Source: Phenylobacterium sp. Root1290 (lineage in GTDB: Bacteria > Pseudomonadota > Alphaproteobacteria > Caulobacterales > Caulobacteraceae). Taken from it: a stretch of DNA of 64,000 bases. The position numbers were made by a program, and so were the translations under genes. How positions within the stretch are numbered: the first letter of the stretch is position 1; each line of letters begins with the position of its first letter. The notes beneath the pieces are model-generated. The model did no database searches. It worked only from the letters and a program-made list of their open reading frames with translations, and was not told the DNA's origin. The stretch lies in NCBI RefSeq assembly GCF_001425305.1, contig NZ_LMEE01000001.1, positions 446,646 to 510,645 of the forward strand. The letters are read 5' to 3'. Positions 45,521 through 52,768 of the stretch are shown here, one piece after another.

Positions 45521-46276
45521 TCAGAACGTGAAGGTCAGCCCGACCAGCGGCCCGCTGAACGAGGCGTCGTAGATCAGCCGATCGCCGTCCCACTTGGTCG
45601 AATAGAAGCGATACCCGGCTGTGGCGGTGATGGTGTCGTTGAAGCGATAGGACAGGTAGCCCTGTAGTTCATAGAGATGGTCGGACGACACCCCGAAGCC
45701 GCCATAGGTGGCGATCCCGGTCACGCCGAAATGTTCGCTTAGAAGGGTCTTTCCGCGGACCCCGACCATCGGGTCCCACATGTCGTCCTCGGCGCTGAAG
45801 GAGACCGAGCGGTTCACGGTGCTTGCCGAGACATCGGCGTCGACGCCCAGGTAGTGCGCCCCGGCGAGCAGGTCGACGGACGAGGCTTCAGTCTCGTATG
45901 CGCGCCAATAGGCGGCGATGACGCCCTTTGTCCCCGAGATTTCCAGCTCGCCTTCAACGTCGGGCAGCGGCCCCAGGGCGATGTCCTTGTCCGCCGTGAT
46001 CTCGTAGTAGGTCAAGTCAGCCAGAAGGCCGAAGCGCCCGTAGCTCACGTCCACCGACCCGGTGAAGGCTCCTGAGAGCCCGACATCGTCGAAGCTGGCG
46101 TTCACGTCGGGATCAAGGCCGCCGCCGCCCCGATTGGACACAGCGGTGATGTCGCCCTGCGGAAAAGCGACCCAGACATACGGCGTGATTGAAATCCGCC
46201 AGTCATCTTCCGCATGGGCGGCCACCGGCGTGACCATGGACAGCAGAGCGACCGTGCAAACCCCGATCCCACGCAT
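45521..46276 (-). CDS. outer-membrane beta-barrel protein
   Basis: A 251-residue protein with a signal peptide cleaved about residue 22 (PVAAHA). The mature part alternates aromatic and polar residues in strand-sized units (SITPYVWVAF, GSVDVSYGRFGLLADLTYYEI, LYELQGYLSYRFNDTITATAGYRFYSTKW) and ends GLTFTF with a terminal aromatic, the outer-membrane insertion signal. It resembles OmpA-like/OmpW-type small barrels; I do not know its ligand. It converges on the FtsZ paralog with a 16-base gap. Confidence 0.85.
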   Translation of the reverse strand: MRGIGVCTVALLSMVTPVAAHAEDDWRISITPYVWVAFPQGDITAVSNRGGGGLDPDVNASFDDVGLSGAFTGSVDVSYGRFGLLADLTYYEITADKDIALGPLPDVEGELEISGTKGVIAAYWRAYETEASSVDLLAGAHYLGVDADVSASTVNRSVSFSAEDDMWDPMVGVRGKTLLSEHFGVTGIATYGGFGVSSDHLYELQGYLSYRFNDTITATAGYRFYSTKWDGDRLIYDASFSGPLVGLTFTF

Positions 46277-46366
46277 GGGCTTCTCCTGACAAACCTGTCC
46301 GGAGATTGGGTGATCAGCCTTGGCATTGCTGTAGGGGAAAGACCCTAGGGGAGCCGCTCGAAAGCC

Positions 46367-47677
46367 CTACTCCGTTGGCTTCCTCAGATAGACCTCTTCA
46401 TCAAGTTCACCTTCCCACTTGGCGACCGTAACCGCGGTGGAGAGATCGCTGGTGGCGCTGGTGATCGTACGGGTCATGTCGAGCAGGCGATCGAAGGGCA
46501 GGATGAAGCCGACCACCAGGGCTGTCTGCTCGGCGCCCAGGCCGATCACCTGCAGGACGGCGGCCAGCATGAACAGCGACGCCGAAGGAACCGGCGCGGT
46601 GCCCAGCGCGACGATCGTGGTCGCCAGGGCCAGCATCACATACTGCGAGAAGTGCAGGTCGATACCGAACGCCTGAGCCGACAGGACCGCCAGCAGCGCC
46701 ACGTAGAGGGCGGTGCCGTCCATGCTCAGCGTCACGCCCAGCGGCATCGCCGTCGAGGTCACTGCATGGCTTACGCCCAGGTTCTTTTCGGCCACGCGCA
46801 TGGCGACCGGCAGCGTCGCGGCGCTCGACGAGGTGGAGAAGGCGATGGCCACGACGTCGGTGATGTCGCGGAAGAACGGCAGCACCGGGAGACGCGCGAT
46901 GAGGCGCACCAGCCCGCCGTGGATGATCAGCGTCTGGAAGGCGCAGCCCAGCACCAGGGCCGCCGCAAGCTTCAGGACGTGCACGAAGGCGCTTGGGCCG
47001 GCCGTGCCCATCACCCAGGCGACCAGCGCGAACACCCCGAACGGCGCCACTTCCATCACGAAGCGCACGATCTGCAGCATGATGTCGGCGCCCATCTGGA
47101 AGAGGCGCCCGACCGGCTCGGCGCGGGGCGCGATGGTCAGGATGCTGAGACCGACGAGGATCCCGAAGAAGATCACCGACTGTACATTGCCCTCGGCCAG
47201 GGCGGCGATCGGATTGGTCGGGATGATGCTGATCAGGTGCTCGCCCAGGCTGGGCGGCGCCTTGGCGATCTGGGCCGGGACGGCGCTGGTGAACTCCATG
47301 CCGACGCCGGGCTGGAAGATCACGCCCATAGTCATCCCGACGCTGACGGCGATGACGGTGAGGGTCAGGTAGAGCGCCAGGGTCTTCGAGCCGATGGCCC
47401 CCAGCCGCTTGGGATCGCCCATGCTGGCGATGCCGGAGACGATGGAGAAGAACACCAGCGGCGCGACCACCATGCGGATCAGGCGGATGAAGACGTCGCC
47501 CATCCACTTCAACTGGACGGAGTTCTCGCCAAGGGCCAGGCCGACGATGGTCCCGAGGACCAGCGCGACAAGGATCCGCTTCCACAGCACGACGTCGAAC
47601 CAGGAGCGGCGGATGAAACCGCCAGCGCCGCGCGCCTTCGGCGCCGGATCGGTGCGGGCGTCTTGTTCAGTCGCCAT
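46367..47677 (-). CDS. dicarboxylate/amino acid:cation symporter (DAACS family)
   Basis: A 436-residue inner-membrane carrier of the GltP/DctA family. The re-entrant hairpin HP1 serine motif is FSTSSSAATLPV; the cation-site motif is SMDGTALY (NMDGT in most relatives); HP2 and TM8 show PSASLFMLAAVL and PFDRLLDMTRTI. Family members take up glutamate, aspartate or C4-dicarboxylates with Na+ or H+. It lies 94 bases downstream of the exported D-aminoacylase on the same strand, which suggests it imports the amino acid released there, possibly a D-isomer. That substrate is inference. Confidence 0.92.
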   Translation of the reverse strand: MATEQDARTDPAPKARGAGGFIRRSWFDVVLWKRILVALVLGTIVGLALGENSVQLKWMGDVFIRLIRMVVAPLVFFSIVSGIASMGDPKRLGAIGSKTLALYLTLTVIAVSVGMTMGVIFQPGVGMEFTSAVPAQIAKAPPSLGEHLISIIPTNPIAALAEGNVQSVIFFGILVGLSILTIAPRAEPVGRLFQMGADIMLQIVRFVMEVAPFGVFALVAWVMGTAGPSAFVHVLKLAAALVLGCAFQTLIIHGGLVRLIARLPVLPFFRDITDVVAIAFSTSSSAATLPVAMRVAEKNLGVSHAVTSTAMPLGVTLSMDGTALYVALLAVLSAQAFGIDLHFSQYVMLALATTIVALGTAPVPSASLFMLAAVLQVIGLGAEQTALVVGFILPFDRLLDMTRTITSATSDLSTAVTVAKWEGELDEEVYLRKPTE

Positions 47678-47771
47678 GGAGCATTCCCAAACTGCGGCGC
47701 GTTATGGCCGCCGCGGCCGACGATAGAGGCGCTGCGGCGTCGCGGGATAGCCCACGACGCCGCATGTCGGA

Positions 47772-49376
47772 TCAGTTGCAGGAGCCAGCCGTCGGCGTGC
47801 GCAGCACGCCCTTGCCGGGCAGGGCGTCGGTCGGCTTGCCGTCGCGCACGACGAACTTGCCGTTCACCAGCACCTGTTCGGCGCCGACGGACAACAGTTC
47901 AGGCTGCACATAGGTCGCCTTGGGAGCGTAGGTCGCCGGGTCGAGGACGACGATGTCGGCGTGATAGCCGGGCTTCAGATAGCCGCGCCCCGTCAGGCCG
48001 AAGGTGTCGGCGGTCAGGCCGGTGCTGCGATGGACGAAGTCGGTCATGCTGACCGTCTTCTCGGTCTTGACGTACTTGGCGTACTTCTCGGCGAAGCTGG
48101 CGTACTTGCGCGGATGGCCCTCCGACCCATCGGACGAGGTCATCACCCACGGCTGGCGCATGAAGGCCTTGATGTCGGCTTCGCTCTGGTTGAACGAAGC
48201 CACGCCCGCGCCGCCCTGCTGGAGAATGCGGACCGCGGCCTCGATCGGGTCAACATTCCAGATCTTGGCGATCTCGGCGAGGGTCTTGCCCTGCGCCTCC
48301 TGCACCCGCGTGCGGGTCAGCAGCAGCGAGTCTGCCCCGCCGCGGCGACGCATGTTTTCCGTCATCTCAGTGCGGATCTTCGGCCCGAGGCTCGGGTCGG
48401 CCAGGCGCTTCAGGGTCGCAGCCTCGCCATCAACCTGCGCCCAGCGGGGCAGCAGCGCGGCGGAGAGTCCGGTGCCGGACGCCGCCCACGGATACTGGTC
48501 GGCAGTGACCTTCAGGCCAGAGGCCTGCGCCGCCTCGACCATCTTGATGATGTCGCCGGCCTGGCCGTGGACGTCGACGCCGAGAGCCTTGATGTGGCCG
48601 ATGTGGACCGGAATGTCCGCGCCCGTGCCGATGTCGAAGACTTCCTGGACCGCGCCTTTCAGGCCGATCGTGTACGAGGACTCGTCGCGGATGTGGGAGT
48701 CGTAGGTCCCGCCGCGCTTGGCCGCTTCCTTGGCCAGAGCGATGACCTCGTCGGTCTTGGCGTAGCTTTGCGGCGGATAGAACAGGCCGGTCGATAGACC
48801 GAGTGCGCCCTCGCACATGGCCTTGGCCACCATGCCCTTCATCTGGTCCAGTTCGGCGGCGTTCGGCGCGCGGTCGGAATCGCCCAGCACGCGCTGGCGT
48901 AGCGTGCCGAACCCGACATAGGTCGCGACGTTGGTGCCGATGCCGTTTTGCTCGAGCTTGCCGAAGGTGTCCTTGATTTCCGGGGCGGCGCGGCCGTCGC
49001 TGCCGACGAAAACCGTCGTCACGCCCTGCATGGCGGCGGCCAGGTTGCGGCGCATGCCGGCGTCAGTCGACGATAGGTCCTCGAAGTAGTGCGTGTGCGG
49101 GTCGATGAAGCCCGGCGCGACGATCTTGCCCTTGGCGTCGATCGCGGTCGCGGCGGTGATCTTCGCCTTGGCCGCGTCGCCCACGAAGACGATCTCGCCA
49201 TCGCTCACGGCGACGTCCGCCGTGACCCCGGCGCCGGCCCCGCCGTCATAGACGGTTCCGCCCTTGATGAGCACGTCGACCTTCTGCCCTTGCTGGGCGT
49301 GGGCCATGCCAAGCGCGCTGGCTGAGAGCGCCAGGGCGCTCGCCCCGGCCACGGCGATCTTCTTGGACGTCATCAT
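47772..49376 (-). CDS. exported N-acyl-D-amino-acid deacylase (D-aminoacylase)
   Basis: A 534-residue amidohydrolase with a signal peptide cleaved near residue 27 (GMAHA/QQ). The metal site begins with H94 and H96 in DPHTHYFED; other features are GALGLSTGLFYPP, YDSHIRDES, IPVHIGHIKALG, and SSDGSEGHPR near the C-terminal metal Asp, followed by GRGYLKPGYHADIVVLDP. These match D-aminoacylases, which release D-amino acids from N-acyl-D-amino acids. ATG 49376 follows GGGGGAG at proper spacing. Neighbours are DgcA- and DgcN-like genes upstream and an amino-acid symporter downstream, so the product is likely D-glutamate or another D-amino acid. Confidence 0.9.
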   Translation of the reverse strand: MMTSKKIAVAGASALALSASALGMAHAQQGQKVDVLIKGGTVYDGGAGAGVTADVAVSDGEIVFVGDAAKAKITAATAIDAKGKIVAPGFIDPHTHYFEDLSSTDAGMRRNLAAAMQGVTTVFVGSDGRAAPEIKDTFGKLEQNGIGTNVATYVGFGTLRQRVLGDSDRAPNAAELDQMKGMVAKAMCEGALGLSTGLFYPPQSYAKTDEVIALAKEAAKRGGTYDSHIRDESSYTIGLKGAVQEVFDIGTGADIPVHIGHIKALGVDVHGQAGDIIKMVEAAQASGLKVTADQYPWAASGTGLSAALLPRWAQVDGEAATLKRLADPSLGPKIRTEMTENMRRRGGADSLLLTRTRVQEAQGKTLAEIAKIWNVDPIEAAVRILQQGGAGVASFNQSEADIKAFMRQPWVMTSSDGSEGHPRKYASFAEKYAKYVKTEKTVSMTDFVHRSTGLTADTFGLTGRGYLKPGYHADIVVLDPATYAPKATYVQPELLSVGAEQVLVNGKFVVRDGKPTDALPGKGVLRTPTAGSCN

Positions 49377-49452
49377 CAAAGCTTCTCCCCCAAAAACGGA
49401 CGCCCAAGGCGCCGTCAGCAACTCTCGTCCCCAGGCTGGGCCGCGCCTAGCG

Positions 49453-50472
49453 TCAGACGCTTGGCGCAGTCATAGCCTGCGGGCATGGCGTCCCCCAGAA
49501 CCCCGGCGCGGCCGGGGCCAGCTTCCCGCCTTCCAGGCGCACGCCGCCGGGATGATCGGCCTTGAGCCACAAGGGGCCGTCCAGATCGACGAACTCGGCG
49601 TCGGCCGCCAGCAGCAGGGCCGGGGCGATGGAACGTGAGCTTGAGACCATGCAGCCGATCATCACGCCGAATCCTCGGGACCGCGCCGCCGCGAGCAGGT
49701 CGAGGGCTTCGGTCAGCCCCCCTGTCTTGTCCAGCTTGATGTTGACCACCTGATAGCGTCCGGCCAGTTCGTCCAGATCGGCGGCGACGTGGCACGATTC
49801 ATCGGCACAGATCGGGATGGTCGGGTTGAATCCGGTCAATCGGTGATCTTCGTCCGCCGGCAGCGGTTGCTCGACCAGCGCCACCTTCAGCTCCTCCAGC
49901 ACCGGCTGGATGTCGCGCAGCAGCTCGAACGACCAGCCCTCGTTGGGATCAACGATAAGCTGGGCGTCCGGCGCAGCCGCGCGGACGGCGCGAAGGCAGG
50001 CCTCCGGCGTGTCCGCGTCGACCTTCACCTTGATGACGGGCGCGCCGTTCATGGCGCGCGCCGCGCGGGCCATGGCTTCGGGTTCGTCGAGGCTGACCGT
50101 CAGGGCGATGGTCACCGGGGCCGGCTCGGCCTGATGCAGCAGTTCGGCGACCGTGCGGCCCGAGAGCTTGGCTTCCAGGTCCCAGAGCGCGCAATCGATG
50201 GCGTTCCGCGCCGCGCCGGGCGGCAGGGCCCGCATCAGTTCGATACGGGTCATGCCGCCGCGGACGGCCTCGGCGACCGCTTCGACCTGATCCAGTACGC
50301 TATCCGGGGTTTCGCCATATCGAGCATAGGGCACGGCCTCGCCGTTACCGACGTGGCCCTCATGCCCGATCTCCACGGCGATCACGTCGGCGGCCGTCTT
50401 CACCCCCCGTGAGATGCGGAAGGGCGAAGCTAGCGGCCAGTGCTCACGGCGAGCTTGGAAGGTTCGAAGCAT
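49453..50472 (-). CDS. dgcA: N-acetyl-D-glutamate racemase DgcA-like (enolase-superfamily dipeptide epimerase family)
   Basis: A 339-residue muconate-lactonising-type enolase-superfamily enzyme. Acid/base lysines are in IKVKVD (K148, K150) and NIKLDKTGG (around K246-K249); Mg2+ ligands are D175 (IVDPNEGW), E201 (EQPLP) and D224 (ADESC). FVDLDGPLWL marks the dipeptide-epimerase branch. Ala-Glu dipeptide epimerase is the classical name, but pairing with a DUF1611 DgcN gene matches the D-glutamate catabolic DgcN/DgcA pair, where it turns N-acetyl-D-Glu into the L-form. Its start overlaps dgcN by 43 bases. Confidence 0.85.
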   Translation of the reverse strand: MLRTFQARREHWPLASPFRISRGVKTAADVIAVEIGHEGHVGNGEAVPYARYGETPDSVLDQVEAVAEAVRGGMTRIELMRALPPGAARNAIDCALWDLEAKLSGRTVAELLHQAEPAPVTIALTVSLDEPEAMARAARAMNGAPVIKVKVDADTPEACLRAVRAAAPDAQLIVDPNEGWSFELLRDIQPVLEELKVALVEQPLPADEDHRLTGFNPTIPICADESCHVAADLDELAGRYQVVNIKLDKTGGLTEALDLLAAARSRGFGVMIGCMVSSSRSIAPALLLAADAEFVDLDGPLWLKADHPGGVRLEGGKLAPAAPGFWGTPCPQAMTAPSV

Positions 50473-51467
50473 GAGATAAGCCTGTCGACGATGAGGTTGA
50501 CGCCCATGGACACCGGGTCCTGGGCGGGCAGTCCAAGCAGGTCGCTGGCCTCGGCGCAGGCGCGCTGGGCGGCTTCAGGCGCCATGCCGGAGGTGTTGAG
50601 GGCGACGCCGACCGCGATCACGTCGGGGCTGGTCAGGCGGGCGGCGGCCAGGTTGGCTTCCAGGCACGTCTTGAGGTCGGGCAGGGCCCGCCCTGGCAAG
50701 CCGCGCATGCTCTCGCGGCCCGGCTGATGGCAGATCACCAGGGCGTCAGCCTGGGCGCCGTGCAGCAGGCCCAGCGAGACCCCGGCGTAGGAGGGGTGGA
50801 ACAGCGAACCCTGACCTTCCAGCAAGTCCCAGCCGCCGTCGTGGCGCGCCGGAGAGATCTGCTCGGCGGCGCCCGATATGAAGTCGGCGATCACCGCGTC
50901 GATCGGCACGCCCGACTGAGCGATGAAGATGCCGGTCTGGCCCGTCGCGCGGAAGTCGGCCTTGAGGCCGCGAGCCTGCATCTCCCGCTCCAACGCCAGG
51001 GTCGTGTACATCTTGCCGACAGAGCAGTCGGTGCCGACCGTCAGCAGCCGCAGGCCATCGCGCGGACGGCCGTTGCCTACTGGAATGTTCGCGGGCGGTT
51101 CGCGGACGTCGAACAGCTCCAGGCCCCCGGCCTTGGCCGCATCGACGATCTCAGGGTGGTTGGTCAGCCGGTCATGAAGCCCGGAGGCGACGTTCAGGCC
51201 AGCGCGCAGGGCGGCGACCACGTCGGCCACGATGGATGGCCCCATGATCCCGCCGGCGTTGGCCACGCCGATGATCACGGTCTTCGCCCCCTTGGCCTTG
51301 GCGTCCTCGAAGGTCAGGTGGGGCAGGCCCAGGGTTTGATTGCACTTGGGGCCGCGGAATTCCCCCACGCACGCCTGCGGACGCCAGACCGCGACGCCGC
51401 GCGATGTCTTCACCGACAACTCGTCCTGAGAGTCGCCAAGATAGAGGAGAAACGGGGAGGGGATCAT
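50430..51467 (-). CDS. dgcN: N-acetyltransferase DgcN-like (DUF1611)
   Basis: A 345-residue DUF1611 protein. It has the family's N-terminal domain (LLYLGDSQDELSVKTSRGVAVWRP) and a P-loop-like GTDCSVGKM at 145-153, followed by DFRATGQTGIFIAQSGVPIDAVIADF and GQGSLFHPSYAGVSLGLLHG. DgcN acetylates D-glutamate in the DgcN-DgcA route. ATG 51467 has GGAG upstream and aligns with the family start. It is the first gene of a leftward dgcN-dgcA-deacylase-symporter set. Confidence 0.87.
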   Translation of the reverse strand: MIPSPFLLYLGDSQDELSVKTSRGVAVWRPQACVGEFRGPKCNQTLGLPHLTFEDAKAKGAKTVIIGVANAGGIMGPSIVADVVAALRAGLNVASGLHDRLTNHPEIVDAAKAGGLELFDVREPPANIPVGNGRPRDGLRLLTVGTDCSVGKMYTTLALEREMQARGLKADFRATGQTGIFIAQSGVPIDAVIADFISGAAEQISPARHDGGWDLLEGQGSLFHPSYAGVSLGLLHGAQADALVICHQPGRESMRGLPGRALPDLKTCLEANLAAARLTSPDVIAVGVALNTSGMAPEAAQRACAEASDLLGLPAQDPVSMGVNLIVDRLISCFEPSKLAVSTGR

Positions 51468-51567
51468 CAACAGCTCCAGACCAGCCAGGGCGCGCCTGGC
51501 GGGCTGGATCATGTCGTCCGGCGGCCTCAGCGATAGGTCAAAGAGGACGCTGCGATATAGCCGCCGG

Positions 51568-52482
51568 TTATGTGTTGCGCTCGGCCAGGGTCTGCTGAAG
51601 CACGCCGATAAAGTCGCGCGCCGGACGCGAGGGCGGCCGATCCTCCAAGTAGATGCAATGGACGCCGAAGGTCACCTGCGGGGTCAATGGGCGGAAATCC
51701 AGCTCCGGACTGAGGCTTGCCCGCGCCGTGAATTCATCGACGACCGCGACCCCGGCGCCGTGCCGCACGAGAGCGGCGGCGACATAGTAGGTCTGGACGA
51801 AAATGCGTTCGCTGTGGCCCGGATCGTCCGGCACGACCTCGCTGGCGAAGAGGGCGCCCACCGGGCCGCTGCCGGCCAGGCTGATCAGGTCGCGGCCGCG
51901 CACGGCGTCGAGGCTCAGGCGCTCGGGGGCGTCGGGGATCTCGTCCTTCCGATAGAGCAGCACCAGCTCGCCGGACCCGATGCGGACATCGGCCAGCCTC
52001 GGGTGTCGCGGCGTGTCATAGGCGACGGCCAGATCGCTGTTGCGCTCATAGAGCGCCTTCAGGATGTCGTCGTTGTGCAGCGTGTGAATATCGAAGGAAA
52101 CATTGGGCCGCTGCTGGCGAAAGCGCGCTACCGCGGCCGGTGCGACGCCCAGGCCAAGGGACGGAAGCACCGCCAGGCGGATGTGCCCGTCGCCGCCGGC
52201 GCGCAGATTGCGCGTCGTCTGCCGTAGCGACTCGATCCGGCCGTAGATGTCGTCGACCTCGCGGAAGAGCGTGTGCGCCTCATCCGTAGGCACCAGGCGC
52301 CCCTTCACCAGGCGGAACAGTCGAAAGCCGATCCGGCTCTCTGCGTGCTTGAGCACCTTGCTGACCGACGGCTGGGAGACGTTGAGGGCGCGGGACGCGG
52401 CGCTGACCGAGCCGGACTGGTAGACCGCGTGAAACACTTCGATGTGGCGCAGGTTCATCGAAGAACCCGGAACTGAGACCAT
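51568..52482 (-). CDS. LysR-type transcriptional regulator, probable regulator of the dgc locus
   Basis: A LysR protein of about 304 residues. The N-terminal winged HTH is MNLRHIEVFHAVYQSGSVSA followed by SQPSVSKVLKHAE; the effector domain spans about 100-300. ATG 52482 stands 7 bases after GAGGGG; ATG 52458, at the conserved MNLRHIEVF, is the alternative but has no visible ribosome site. It lies 100 bases upstream of dgcN on the same strand, and the D-glutamate system described in Pseudoalteromonas has a LysR activator (DgcR). The effector ligand is unknown. Confidence 0.9.
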   Translation of the reverse strand: MVSVPGSSMNLRHIEVFHAVYQSGSVSAASRALNVSQPSVSKVLKHAESRIGFRLFRLVKGRLVPTDEAHTLFREVDDIYGRIESLRQTTRNLRAGGDGHIRLAVLPSLGLGVAPAAVARFRQQRPNVSFDIHTLHNDDILKALYERNSDLAVAYDTPRHPRLADVRIGSGELVLLYRKDEIPDAPERLSLDAVRGRDLISLAGSGPVGALFASEVVPDDPGHSERIFVQTYYVAAALVRHGAGVAVVDEFTARASLSPELDFRPLTPQVTFGVHCIYLEDRPPSRPARDFIGVLQQTLAERNT

Positions 52483-52561
52483 AACCATTCCCCCTCAACG
52501 CCAGGCACGCTGCAAAGCGCAACGCCGTACTCGCGGCGCTGCGTCGAATTCATGCGTCTGC

Positions 52562-52580
52562 GGAATACCCGATCATTTCC
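52562..52580. promoter_or_regulatory. possible LysR-type dyad in the regulator/TonB-receptor intergenic region
   Basis: GGAA-N11-TTCC forms a short dyad in the 286-base gap between the LysR gene and the divergent TonB receptor. The 11-base spacing is that of LysR sites, but the arms are only 4 bp. I see nothing else recognisable in this gap. Confidence 0.22.
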
Positions 52581-52768
52581 CGCCGCCACAGGGGGCATGT
52601 GTCGCGAGCTAGTCGGACCTGCTTGCAGGCTCCACCCATGGCCCGTGGTTATGGGCTGAAGAAGCCTTCGACATTGGCGTCGGCAGGTCGGCGACCAAAG
52701 GTCCGCGTCGATAAACACGACGGACGGCAGCAAGCGCCGTTCGCATGACGGGCATCGACGAGGGGACC

